Below are positions 55,022 to 63,680 of a stretch of DNA of 64,000 bases, piece by piece. The DNA comes from Cupriavidus sp. U2. Its GTDB lineage: Bacteria > Pseudomonadota > Gammaproteobacteria > Burkholderiales > Burkholderiaceae. Position 1 is the first letter of the stretch, and each line of letters begins with the position of its first letter. The notes under the pieces are model-generated. The model did not search any database and was not told where the DNA came from. It saw nothing but the letters and a program-made list of their open reading frames with translations. The stretch is taken from NCBI RefSeq assembly GCF_009663685.2, contig NZ_RCOG02000012.1, positions 484,056 to 548,055 of the forward strand. The letters run 5' to 3'. The translations under genes and the position numbers were made by a program.

Positions 55022-57343
55022 ATGAGCAGCAAGACCAGCGGTGATGCACCGCAACACGCCCCGAACAGCCCCGAAGCGCAACTGCGTCTGGCCGCGCTGG
55101 AATACCACCGCAGCCCGACCAAGGGCAAGATCCAGGTAACGGCCACCAAGGCGCTGTCGAACCAGCGCGACCTGTCGCTGGCCTATTCGCCGGGCGTGGC
55201 CTACGCCTGTGAAGAGATCCACAAGGACCCCGCGATGGCCGCCGAGTACACCTCGCGCGCCAACCTGGTGGCGGTGATCACCAACGGGACGGCGGTGCTG
55301 GGCCTGGGCGACATCGGTCCGCTGGCCGGCAAGCCGGTGATGGAAGGCAAGGGCTGCCTGTTCAAGAAGTTCGCCGGCATCGACGTGTTCGACATCGAAC
55401 TCGATGCGCGCGACCCGGACAAGATCGTCGAGATCGTCGCCGCGCTGGAACCCACGCTGGGCGGCGTGAACCTCGAGGACATCAAGGCGCCCGAGTGCTT
55501 CTACATCGAGAAGAAGCTGCGCGAGCGCATGAACATCCCCGTCTTCCATGACGACCAGCACGGCACCGCCATCATCTCGGCCGCGGCACTGCTGAACGGC
55601 CTGAAGGTGGTCGGCAAGGAAATCGGCAAGGTCAAGGTGGCCGTGTCGGGCGCGGGCGCTGCAGCCATTGCCTGCCTGGACACGATGGTCAGCCTGGGCG
55701 TGAAGCGCGAGAACGTGTATGTGGTCGACTCGAAGGGCGTGATCTTCCAGGGCCGCGACGCGAACATGGAAGCCAACAAGGCCCGTTACGCGCAGGACAC
55801 GGCGGACCGCACGCTGGCCGACATCGTCAAGCATGCCGACGTCTTCCTGGGCTGCTCCACCGCGGGCGTGCTGACCGGCGACATGGTCAAGACCATGGCC
55901 GAGAAGCCGATCATCCTGGCGCTGGCCAACCCGGAACCGGAAATCCGCCCGGAAGTGGCCAAGGCCGCCCGTCCGGACTGCATCATCGCCACTGGCCGTT
56001 CGGACTATCCGAACCAGGTGAACAACGTGCTGTGCTTCCCGTACATCTTCCGCGGCGCGCTCGATTGCGGCGCCACGAAGATCACGGAGGAAATGAAGCT
56101 GGCGTGCGTGAAGGCCATCGCCGAGCTGGCCGAAGCCGAACTGAACGATGCCGTTGCCGCGGCCTACGGCGGCCGCGAACTGAAGTTCGGCCCCGACTAC
56201 ATCATCCCGACGCCGTTCGACCAGCGCCTGATCGAGAAGATCGCGCCGGCAGTGGCCAAGGCTGCGGAAGAGTCGGGCGTGGCCACGCGTCCGATCAAGG
56301 ACCTGGAAGCCTACCGCCAGCAGCTGTCCAGCTACGTGTACCACACCGGCCTGATCATGAAGCCGGTGTTCTCGGCCGCCAAGGCCGCGCCGAAGCGCGT
56401 GGCCTACGCCGAGGGCGAGGAAGAGCGCGTGCTGCGCGCCGTGCAGGGTGTGGTGGACGAAGGCCTGGCCCGTCCGATCCTGATCGGCCGCCCGCACGTG
56501 ATCCAGATGCGCATCGAGAAGGCCGGCCTGCGCCTGCGCGCCGGTGCCGACTTCGAACTGATCAACCCGGAAGACGATCCGCGCTACCGCGCCTATCACG
56601 AGGAATACCACGCGCTGCGTGGCCGTGATGGCGTGACGCCGGACATGGCCAAGGTGGCGCTGCGCCGCTCCAACACGCTGATCGGCACGATGCTGATGCA
56701 CATGGGCGATGCCGACGCGCTGCTGTGCGGCACGGTCGGCCGCTTCGAGGCTCATCTCGAACACGTGCGTGACGTGATCGGCCTGGCGCCGGACGCCAAG
56801 GTCTTCGCCGCGATGAACGCGCTGATGCTGGAAAAACATACGCTGTTCATCACCGACACGTTCGTCAACGATGATCCGAGCGCCGAGGAACTGGCCGCGA
56901 TCGCGCAACTGGCGGCCAAGGAAATCGGCCGCTTCGGGCTGCATCCGAAGGTGGCCATGATGTCGCACTCGATGTTCGGTTCGTCGAACCGTCCGTCGGC
57001 GCGCAAGATGCGCGACGCGGCGGAGATCCTGGCCCGCGTGGCACCGGAGCTCGAAGTGGAAGGCGAAATGCAGGGCGACGCCGCGCTGGATGAAGACGTG
57101 CGCCGCCACTTCCTGCCGGGCACCAAGCTGGCCGGCAGCGCCAACCTGCTGGTCATGCCGACGCTGGATTCGGCCAACATCGCGTTCAACCTGCTCAAGA
57201 TGACGGGCGGCCAGGGCGTGACGGTGGGCCCGATCCTGCTGGGCGCCGCCAAGCCGGTTCACATCCTGAATCCGCAGGCCACCACCCGCCGCATCGTCAA
57301 CATGACGGCCGTGGCGGTTGCGGAGGCTGGCGCGATCCGCTAA
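55022..57343 (+). CDS. maeB: NADP-dependent malic enzyme with phosphotransacetylase-like domain
   Basis: A 773-residue MaeB-type enzyme converting malate to pyruvate and CO2 with NADP reduction. The N-terminal malic domain has [55 protein letters not shown] (NADP site) and [17 protein letters not shown]. From about residue 440 a phosphotransacetylase-like domain begins ([20 protein letters not shown]) and runs to the end; in homologues it is regulatory and lacks catalysis. Length matches E. coli MaeB (759). The gene stands alone with a terminator. Confidence 0.94.
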   Translation: MSSKTSGDAPQHAPNSPEAQLRLAALEYHRSPTKGKIQVTATKALSNQRDLSLAYSPGVAYACEEIHKDPAMAAEYTSRANLVAVITNGTAVLGLGDIGPLAGKPVMEGKGCLFKKFAGIDVFDIELDARDPDKIVEIVAALEPTLGGVNLEDIKAPECFYIEKKLRERMNIPVFHDDQHGTAIISAAALLNGLKVVGKEIGKVKVAVSGAGAAAIACLDTMVSLGVKRENVYVVDSKGVIFQGRDANMEANKARYAQDTADRTLADIVKHADVFLGCSTAGVLTGDMVKTMAEKPIILALANPEPEIRPEVAKAARPDCIIATGRSDYPNQVNNVLCFPYIFRGALDCGATKITEEMKLACVKAIAELAEAELNDAVAAAYGGRELKFGPDYIIPTPFDQRLIEKIAPAVAKAAEESGVATRPIKDLEAYRQQLSSYVYHTGLIMKPVFSAAKAAPKRVAYAEGEEERVLRAVQGVVDEGLARPILIGRPHVIQMRIEKAGLRLRAGADFELINPEDDPRYRAYHEEYHALRGRDGVTPDMAKVALRRSNTLIGTMLMHMGDADALLCGTVGRFEAHLEHVRDVIGLAPDAKVFAAMNALMLEKHTLFITDTFVNDDPSAEELAAIAQLAAKEIGRFGLHPKVAMMSHSMFGSSNRPSARKMRDAAEILARVAPELEVEGEMQGDAALDEDVRRHFLPGTKLAGSANLLVMPTLDSANIAFNLLKMTGGQGVTVGPILLGAAKPVHILNPQATTRRIVNMTAVAVAEAGAIR

Positions 57344-57393
57344 GCACCTGCATTCTGATCTGAGAGTTTTGCAGATCTGATGGTCTTAAAAGG

Positions 57394-57434
57394 AAACCGG
57401 GCCGCGAGAGTCTCTCGGGGCCCGGTTTTTTTTG
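57394..57434 (+). terminator. Terminator after maeB
   Basis: AAACCGGGCC pairs with GGCCCGGTTT around an inner GAGAG/CTCTC stem, followed by a long T-run. Confidence 0.9.
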
Positions 57435-57521
57435 TCGGTGCGCTGGCACGTCTGCCGGGGTGTCAGCGCGTCGGCGGGTCAGTACGCACGGGTGGCGTGT
57501 GCCCAGCCAAGAAGACCTTGG

Positions 57522-57767
57522 CTATTGCAGCACGTTGTACTGCTCCCGCATCACCACGATGATCGAACGGGCCGCGGCCATCTGCTGTGCCAAATCGTCG
57601 AAGGTGTCCTGGCGAAAATCGACCTCAGCACTCCAGTTGCAACCCGTGTGGTCCGGCGAATGCACGCGCATCGCATGCAACTCCACCTCGCCGCATTCGG
57701 GGTTGTTGTCCAGGCACTGGCTCAGGATGGCCATCAGTTCCGATCGGGATTTCACATAGCGCCGCAT
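57522..57767 (-). CDS. Small protein of unknown function, 81 residues
   Basis: Not recognised. GAGGTG lies 6 bases before the ATG at 57767. N-terminal basic helix (RRYVKSRSELMAILSQCL), a beta pair (GEVELHAMRVHSPDHTGCNWSAEVDF in part: VELHAMRVH, NWSAEVDF) and a C-terminal helix (LAQQMAAARSIIVVMREQY). Three Cys residues, no CxxC pair. Soluble. Between maeB and the second porin; convergent with maeB. Confidence 0.65.
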   Translation of the reverse strand: MRRYVKSRSELMAILSQCLDNNPECGEVELHAMRVHSPDHTGCNWSAEVDFRQDTFDDLAQQMAAARSIIVVMREQYNVLQ

Positions 57768-57950
57768 GCGTCACCTCACTCGTCCTGGTTTACGTGGTCC
57801 GGCACACAGTCCGGAAGACCAATCTAGGTAGAACAGGGGGGCGCCGCCAATTGAATCGCGCTATGGAGCAATGGCTTCCGATCCTGCTGCATTTGCGCAA
57901 GATCGCGCTGCGGCGCAGCATTGTGGCGCAACGGTGACTGCCGCGCGCAA

Positions 57951-57978
57951 GAAAAAAGCCTGCCGCGCGGGCAGGCTT
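57951..57978 (-). terminator. Terminator after the second porin gene
   Basis: On the minus strand GAAGCCTGCCCGC pairs with GCGGCAGGCTT, followed by TTTTTTC. Confidence 0.82.
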
Positions 57979-58008
57979 CAGTGCTGCGGGTGTAGCCGAC
58001 TGCCGTGA

Positions 58009-59085
58009 TCAGAAGCGGTGGCGGACGCCGACGCCGAAGGTGTCGCCGTGCTCTACGCCCGTGACCTTGTCGTAGTAGTACGCGGCGTACACGTCGGTGC
58101 GCTTCGACAGGTTGTAGTCGTAGGCCACGCCGAACGTGTTGCGCTTGATGCTGGTCACTTCGTTCAGCACGCGGCCGAACGTGTACGACGCCAGCACGTT
58201 ACCCGCGCCGACGGGCACCGACACACCGGCCTGGCCGTCGATGTGCTTGATGTCGCCCGTGGTGCTGGTCGTGAAGTTCGTCTTGATGTACTGGCCTTGC
58301 AGGTACGCTTTCACGAACTTGAAGTCGTACGTCACGCCAGCCTGGACGGCCGACTGCTTGTCGAGGTTGGCCAGCGCCGGGTTCTGCGGGTCGAACGGTG
58401 CAACGTCGAACTTGACCTGCTGGAACGCCACCGTGGCGGCGAAGTTGCCCGAGAAGTAGGTCAGGTTGCCGCCCCACTTGTTCTTGCTGTTGCTGCCAGC
58501 CGACTCGCCCATGCCGTAGATCAGGTTGGCGGTCAGGCCGCCGAAGGTCGGCGTCGAGTAGACCAGCGAGTTGTTCCAGCCCGAGTCACCGATGATGCCC
58601 GGATCGTACAGGCCCGTGCCCGGCGTACCGAAGTACGTATGGAAGATCATCGGGCTGAAGGTGTACGAGTCCACCAGCGGGTTGAACAGGATGGTCGACA
58701 CGAAGTACGGCGTCGTGTTGCGGCCCAGCTTCAGCGTGCCGTACTTGTCGTTCGTCAGGCCGACGAACGCGTTGCGGCTGAACATCGAGTCGCCGGTGAA
58801 GCGGCCCGTGCTGCCGGTGTCCGGGCGGAAAAAGCCGTTCAGGTCGAAGATGGCCTTCGTGCCCATGCCCAGGTCCTCGGTACCCTTGATGCCCCAGTAC
58901 GAGGTTTGCATGCCACCGGAATTGACAACGTAGGCACGGTCGCCCGAGCCCGGTGCCTTGACACCTCCGACAAAAGCGTCGGCCATGCCGTACAGCGTCA
59001 CGCTGGACTGGGCCATGGCTGCGCCGGAGAAAAGGGTGGCCGCGATTGCCGCCAGCTTGATAGCCGGCTTGTACTGCTTCGTCAT
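58009..59085 (-). CDS. Gram-negative general porin
   Basis: A 358-residue outer-membrane porin. Signal peptide MTKQYKPAIKLAAIAATLFS ending AMA-QSS near residue 25; mature start QSSVTLYGMADAFVGG; FFRPDTGSTGRFTGDSMFSR in the constriction loop region; C-terminal VGVRHRF. GGAGG precedes the ATG at 59085. Related to, but clearly distinct from, the porin at 42625. No operator-like palindrome was seen upstream, and its substrate range is unknown. Confidence 0.93.
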   Translation of the reverse strand: MTKQYKPAIKLAAIAATLFSGAAMAQSSVTLYGMADAFVGGVKAPGSGDRAYVVNSGGMQTSYWGIKGTEDLGMGTKAIFDLNGFFRPDTGSTGRFTGDSMFSRNAFVGLTNDKYGTLKLGRNTTPYFVSTILFNPLVDSYTFSPMIFHTYFGTPGTGLYDPGIIGDSGWNNSLVYSTPTFGGLTANLIYGMGESAGSNSKNKWGGNLTYFSGNFAATVAFQQVKFDVAPFDPQNPALANLDKQSAVQAGVTYDFKFVKAYLQGQYIKTNFTTSTTGDIKHIDGQAGVSVPVGAGNVLASYTFGRVLNEVTSIKRNTFGVAYDYNLSKRTDVYAAYYYDKVTGVEHGDTFGVGVRHRF

Positions 59086-59290
59086 GTAAGACCTCCGTGG
59101 TTGTGATGCTGCTCAGAACGTTTTCTTGTGTGCCGGGACCCTGGCGGGGTCTTCTTCTGCTTTGTCTCTCGGCCGCGCACGGTGTCTGCCAGTAGCAGTG
59201 GCACCGGCGCGGCCGGAGACTTTTTTTACAGCGATGCTGCGTCGCTGAACGTTCCTGAATTTCTCTCTCTTTACTGCCGTGGATTTTTTT

Positions 59291-59812
59291 TCAGGCGGAT
59301 ACTAAGTCGTTCAGGCGGAACTGCGCAATGCGATGAATCTGGTTGATGCATGTTTGCAACTCCACGGCCGGCTCGTTTTCGATACGTCTTGCAAAAGCGT
59401 CGATGATCCCGTGCCGGTCGTAGCCGCGCACGGCCAGGATGAACGGGAAGCCGAACTTGCGGTTGTAGGCCGCGTTCAGGTCCTGCAGGCGCTGGAATTC
59501 CTCGGCCGTGCACTGATCCAGGCCGGCTCCGGCCTGCTCCCGCGTGGATTCGGCGGTCAGCTCGCCGCGGACGGCGGCGCGGCCGGCCAGCTCCGGGTGG
59601 GCGCGCACCAGCTTGATCTGGGCCTCCTGGCCCGCCGCGTCAACGGCGCCGCGCAGCGCGGCAGCCAGTTCGGCCACGTTGGCAAACGGGCGCTGCTTCG
59701 CGGCCGCTTCGGCAAACCACGGCGAGTGTTCGTAGATGCCGCCGAGTACCTGGATGAACTCGGCCTCGGGCATCGCATTCAGCTGGGTGATGGTGTAGGG
59801 GTTCGGGCTCAT
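59291..59812 (-). CDS. uraD: OHCU decarboxylase
   Basis: A 173-residue enzyme that decarboxylates 2-oxo-4-hydroxy-4-carboxy-5-ureidoimidazoline to S-allantoin, the third step of urate breakdown. Hallmarks are RAHPELAGRA near residue 69 (catalytic His), TAESTREQAGAGLDQCTAEE and LNAAYNRKFGFPFILAVRG. Its start overlaps the stop of puuE by 4 bases, so both are on one leftward transcript. The related uraH gene is at the right edge of the window; no urate oxidase gene is seen. Confidence 0.93.
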   Translation of the reverse strand: MSPNPYTITQLNAMPEAEFIQVLGGIYEHSPWFAEAAAKQRPFANVAELAAALRGAVDAAGQEAQIKLVRAHPELAGRAAVRGELTAESTREQAGAGLDQCTAEEFQRLQDLNAAYNRKFGFPFILAVRGYDRHGIIDAFARRIENEPAVELQTCINQIHRIAQFRLNDLVSA

Positions 59813-60753
59813 GCCTGGCTCCGGTACGGGTGGGTGTCGATCCAGTGGCGCGCGATGTCCACGCGCCGGCAGATCCATACCTTGTCGTGCGATTGCACGT
59901 AGTCCAGGAACCGCTGCAGCGCGCGGAAACGTCCCGGGCGGCCCAGCAGGCGGCAGTGCATGCCCACCGACAGCATCTTCGGCTGATCGAGCCCGCGCGG
60001 ATCGCCTTCGGCGTACAGCACGTCGAACGCGTCCTTCAGGTACTGGAAGAACTGCTCGCCCGTGTTGAAGCCCTGCGGCGTGGCAAAGCGCATGTCATTG
60101 GAGTCGAGGGTGTATGGCACCACCAGGTGCGGCTTCTTGTCGCCGCCGGTGACTTCCACCTCGGTCCAGAAGGGCAGGTCGTCGCCGTAATAGTCGGCGT
60201 CGTACAGCAAGCCGCCGTGTTCGACCACCAGCTTGCGCGTGTTGGGACTGTCGCGGCCGGTGTACCAGCCCAGCGGCATGTCGCCGGTCAGTTCCTTGAT
60301 GATCTGCATGCCGATACGCATGTGCTCGCGTTCGGTAGCCTCGTCGATGTTCTGGTAGTGGATCCAGCGCCAGCCGTGGCAGGCGATCTCGTGGCCCAGT
60401 TCCACGAAGGCGCGCGTCAGTTCAGGATGACGCTGCAGGGCCATCGACACGCCAAAGATGGTCAGCGGCAGCTTGCGTTGCTCGAACTCGCGCAGGATGC
60501 GCCAGACGCCGGCGCGCGAACCATATTCGTAGATGCCTTCCATGCTCATGTGCCGGGCGGGGTAAGCCGCGGCACCGACGATCTCGGACAGGAACTGCTC
60601 CGACGCGGCGTCGCCGTGCAGCACGCAGTTCTCGCCGCCTTCTTCGTAATTGAGCACGAACTGCAGCGCGATACGCGCACCGCCCGGCCAGCGGGCGTGC
60701 GGTGGCTGGGCGCCATAGCCGATGAGATCGCGTGGATAGTTATCGTGTGTCAT
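59809..60753 (-). CDS. puuE: Allantoinase PuuE (polysaccharide-deacetylase fold)
   Basis: A 314-residue metal-free-type allantoinase first described in Pseudomonas, which opens allantoin to allantoate. Hallmarks: YPRDLIGYGAQPPHARWPGG at the N-terminus, FVLNYEEGGENCVLHGD, RHMSMEGIYEYGSRAGVWRI and GHEIACHGWRWIHYQ, with GWYTGRDSPNTRKLV. The length is normal. Together with uraD and uraH it completes the route from 5-hydroxyisourate to allantoate. Half-sites resembling TTGTCGA lie 170 to 205 bases upstream. Confidence 0.93.
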   Translation of the reverse strand: MTHDNYPRDLIGYGAQPPHARWPGGARIALQFVLNYEEGGENCVLHGDAASEQFLSEIVGAAAYPARHMSMEGIYEYGSRAGVWRILREFEQRKLPLTIFGVSMALQRHPELTRAFVELGHEIACHGWRWIHYQNIDEATEREHMRIGMQIIKELTGDMPLGWYTGRDSPNTRKLVVEHGGLLYDADYYGDDLPFWTEVEVTGGDKKPHLVVPYTLDSNDMRFATPQGFNTGEQFFQYLKDAFDVLYAEGDPRGLDQPKMLSVGMHCRLLGRPGRFRALQRFLDYVQSHDKVWICRRVDIARHWIDTHPYRSQA

Positions 60754-60922
60754 CTCGTTGTGTCTGCTTCAGGAGAGAAATCCAAACTGCTGCCCCCGAC
60801 CCGCTATTCGGGCGAGGGCGTGGCCGGAACCTGGAGCGCACTGGCTTACGCAAAGCGCGTGCCAGATTTCCGGCGAAAGACTTGACAACCGTGCGCAACG
60901 TGTCGTGGATTGTCCGTTCGCA

Positions 60923-60955
60923 ATTGTCGAGTCCGATTGTCGAGCGTCGATTGTT
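60923..60955. promoter_or_regulatory. Repeated ATTGTCGAG half-sites upstream of puuE
   Basis: ATTGTCGAG occurs at 60923-60931 and 60936-60944, 13 bases apart, with GATTGTTCG following at 60949. They resemble half of the TTGTCGACAA operator seen at the GntR/uraH end and lie between the permease stop and the puuE start. Confidence 0.4.
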
Positions 60956-60973
60956 CGTCGTTGGCGTGTGGCG

Positions 60974-62380
60974 TTACTCCGTGCCGTGGGTGTTCGCGGC
61001 GGCGTTGCGCATGGCTTCCTCGGCCGACTGGATGCCGTTGAAGAACAGGTTCAGCGCCACGGCCACGATGGTGCCCAGCACGATGCCGCTGTGCGTGAAC
61101 GGGTCGGTCCACTTGGGCAGGTACTGGAACAGCGTGGGCGACAGGGTCGGGATCATGCCGAAGCCGATCGAGATCGCCACGATGAACAGGTTGTGGCGGT
61201 TGCGGTTGAAATCGCACCCGCCCAGCATGCGGATGCCGGTGGCCGCCACCATGCCGAACATCACGATGCCGGCACCGCCCAGCACGAACTGCGGCACCGA
61301 GGCCACCACATGCGCCATCTTCGGGAACAGGCCGAACGCGATCAGGATCAGGCCGCCGGCCGCCGCCACGTAGCGCGAGCGCACGCCGGTCACCGTGACC
61401 AGGCCCACGTTCTGCGAGAACGACGTGTACGGGAACGTGTTGAATACCCCGCCGATCACCGTGCCCAGGCCGTCGGCGCGCAGGCCGGCCGTCAGGTCCT
61501 TCGTGCTCAGCTTGCGGCCGGTGATGTCGGACAAGGCGAGGAACATGCCGGTCGATTCGACCAGCGTGATCAGCATGACGATGCACATCGACAGCACGGC
61601 GGTAAGCTGGAACGTCGGCATGCCGAAGTGCAGCGGCGTGATGACGGCCACGAAGCTGGCGTCATGGAGCCCGTCGAACGACACCTTGCCGAACGCCATG
61701 GACACGAAGGTGCCGATGATGATGCCGAGCAGCACCGCGCAGTTGGCGACCAGACCGCGGCCATAGCGGGTGAGCGCCAGGATGACCAGCAGCGTCAGGC
61801 CGGCGATGGCCAGGTTGCCCAGGTCGCCATACGCGAGGTTCGGCACGTCCTTGACCACGCCGTCGATCACCGCGCGCGTGGTGGGCTGGCCGCCCCCCGC
61901 CCAGTTGATGCCCACGCGCATCAGCGACACGCCGATCAGCGTGATCACCGTGCCCGTGACCACGGGCGGGAAGAGTCCGAGCATGCGGCCCATCATCGGC
62001 GCAATCAGTATGCCGAACACCCCGGAAGCGATCACCGCGCCGTAGATGCCCAGCAGGCCGACGTTGGGATCGTTGCCGATGGCGATCATCGGCGCCACCG
62101 ACGCAAACGTGACGCCCATCATCACCGGCATGCGGATACCGAATTTCCAGAAGCCGATGGCCTGGATCAGCGTGGCCAGGCCGGCCGCGAAGAGATCGGC
62201 ATTGATCAGGAAGGCCAGCTGGTCCTTCGGGAGCTTGAGCGCACCGCCGACGATGAGGGGAACGGCAACCGTGCCGGCATACATCACCAGCACGTGCTGC
62301 AGGCCCAGCGCCAGCAACCGCCCGGAGGGCAGCCGCTCGTTTGTCAGATCCGTGGGGACCGTGGTGCTTGCGGAATTCAT
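60974..62380 (-). CDS. Nucleobase:cation symporter-2 (urate/xanthine permease)
   Basis: A 468-residue transporter of the NAT/NCS2 family with about fourteen membrane helices. The family signature QNVGLVTVTGVRSRYV fits QNxGxxxxTxxxSRxV exactly, and the essential Glu in TM8 is in LITLVESTGMF. N-terminal LALGLQHVLVMYAGTVAVPL is typical. It probably imports urate or xanthine for the adjacent puuE-uraD and the divergent uraH. It is leftward, 210 bases from the GntR gene stop and with 220 bases before puuE. Confidence 0.92.
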   Translation of the reverse strand: MNSASTTVPTDLTNERLPSGRLLALGLQHVLVMYAGTVAVPLIVGGALKLPKDQLAFLINADLFAAGLATLIQAIGFWKFGIRMPVMMGVTFASVAPMIAIGNDPNVGLLGIYGAVIASGVFGILIAPMMGRMLGLFPPVVTGTVITLIGVSLMRVGINWAGGGQPTTRAVIDGVVKDVPNLAYGDLGNLAIAGLTLLVILALTRYGRGLVANCAVLLGIIIGTFVSMAFGKVSFDGLHDASFVAVITPLHFGMPTFQLTAVLSMCIVMLITLVESTGMFLALSDITGRKLSTKDLTAGLRADGLGTVIGGVFNTFPYTSFSQNVGLVTVTGVRSRYVAAAGGLILIAFGLFPKMAHVVASVPQFVLGGAGIVMFGMVAATGIRMLGGCDFNRNRHNLFIVAISIGFGMIPTLSPTLFQYLPKWTDPFTHSGIVLGTIVAVALNLFFNGIQSAEEAMRNAAANTHGTE

Positions 62381-62444
62381 GGGTGTGTGTCTCCTCTCCT
62401 TTGGTTTCGATGGGAACGCACGCCGGGTTCCACCCTTGACCGCC

Positions 62445-62464
62445 TTGTCGTCGCGTCTTGTCGA
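62445..62464. promoter_or_regulatory. TTGTCG half-sites upstream of the permease
   Basis: TTGTCG at 62445-62450 and TTGTCGA at 62458-62464, 65 to 84 bases upstream of the permease ATG, match half of the TTGTCGACAA element. Confidence 0.35.
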
Positions 62465-62548
62465 GGGCGTTTGTTGGCGGTTCTTGTCCGGTTTCAGTCG
62501 CGCCTCTGGCGGGCTTGATCAGCGACGGAAAGCCGGCGGGATGGCATC

Positions 62549-62571
62549 GGCAACAGGGGGTCTCTGTTGCC
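62549..62571 (-). terminator. Hairpin after the purine GntR gene
   Basis: GGCAACAG and CTGTTGCC form a perfect 8-base stem with a 7-base loop, 20 bases after the GntR stop. No T-run follows on the minus strand; it may be a weak terminator or a processing signal between the regulator and the permease. Confidence 0.4.
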
Positions 62572-62590
62572 CGGCGGCGGGAACATCGTG

Positions 62591-63334
62591 CTAGGTGGAG
62601 CGGCCCAGCACGGTGCGAAGATCGAAGTTGCCGGGTTCGTCCGGTTGCACGCGGTCGGCGCAGGCGCCAAGGTGGTGCGCCATGCGCGACTGGGCCAGTG
62701 CGGCATCGCCCTGTTCCAGTGCGTCGAGAATGTCGTCGTGCTCGTCGAACGAGCAGGCGTTGTGGCCGGGGGCTTCGACGCTGGCAATCATCAGCGTGGT
62801 GCGCGACACCAGCCGGCGCATCATCGTCACCAGCAGTTCGTTGCCGGAAAGGTCGGCCAGTGCGGTATGGAATTCGGCGGACAGACGGATCCAGGTGGGA
62901 CGCTCGTGGGTCAGGAAGGCCTGGCGTTCGTCGTTGACCATCTTGCGCAGCGGGGCGATCACGGTGCGCACGTTCGGCATGGCGGCCAGCTTTTCCAGCA
63001 CCGCGCGTTCCAGCATCTGGCGCAGTTCGAACATGTCATGGGCCTCGTCGGTGGACGGGCTCGCGATGAACGCGCCGCGATTCGGCTCCAGATCGACCAT
63101 GCCGTCGGCGGCCAGGCGCGACAGCACCTTGCGCACCGTGTGACGTGCGGTGGCATAGATTTCGCAAAGCGAATGCTCGGTCAGCTTCGTCCGGGGCGGC
63201 AGCCGGTGCTCCATGATCGCGTCGTAGATCTCGTGATACATGCGCTCTTCCACCGACCCCTTGCGGGCGGGCTTGTTATCGGTGGACGCGGGCAGGGCGT
63301 CGGCGGCGGCAATCAGCTTGAGATTCTTGGACAT
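62591..63334 (-). CDS. GntR-family (FCD) transcriptional regulator of purine catabolism
   Basis: A 247-residue regulator. The winged helix is at about residues 30-95 (YHEIYDAIMEHRLPPRTKL, SLCEIYATARHTVRKVLSRL, VDLEPNRGAFI). A helical FCD domain follows with EFHTALADLSGNELL near 160, one of the metal and effector-binding segments, and ARHTVRKV in place of the usual SRTPVREA of this family. Encoded between the urate permease and the divergent uraH, it probably responds to urate, allantoin or a related compound. The start at 63334 follows GTGCCCAGC; longer frame is disregarded. Confidence 0.85.
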   Translation of the reverse strand: MSKNLKLIAAADALPASTDNKPARKGSVEERMYHEIYDAIMEHRLPPRTKLTEHSLCEIYATARHTVRKVLSRLAADGMVDLEPNRGAFIASPSTDEAHDMFELRQMLERAVLEKLAAMPNVRTVIAPLRKMVNDERQAFLTHERPTWIRLSAEFHTALADLSGNELLVTMMRRLVSRTTLMIASVEAPGHNACSFDEHDDILDALEQGDAALAQSRMAHHLGACADRVQPDEPGNFDLRTVLGRST

Positions 63335-63443
63335 GCTGGGCACTCGTGGAAGCGGGACAGGCAATGGTCAGCGATCGTAGCGAGCCGTTCACGCATCAAC
63401 ATCAAGGGTCTTGATATCGATCATTTGGCTTCGCCGATCTAAA

Positions 63444-63509
63444 AATTGTTGACAATTATTTGGATATGCAAGCACCATTGTCAACAAAACCGACCAAGGT
63501 TTTCGACAA
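63444..63509. promoter_or_regulatory. Operator cluster TTGTnnACAA between GntR and uraH
   Basis: Three close sites: AATTGTTGACAATT (63444-63457, arms AATTGT/ACAATT), ATTGTCAACAA (63477-63487) and TTTTCGACAA (63500-63509), plus TTGTCA at 63528. Spacing is about 25 to 33 bases, consistent with cooperative binding of a GntR protein controlling both divergent genes. No other feature was seen in the 346-base gap. Confidence 0.6.
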
Positions 63510-63680
63510 CTACGGGTATTTACCGAGTTGTCATCAGGATAGGGCGGGCGCATTGTCGCCTCGCACCAATCCAGCGCCGGGATGCGTTGAAACACGTACC
63601 GAGCGGGCACCATTTCCCACAAATGGTGCTAGTGAAGGCAGCGGCGCCCCTCACAACCCACACTCCAAAGGAAGAACAGG

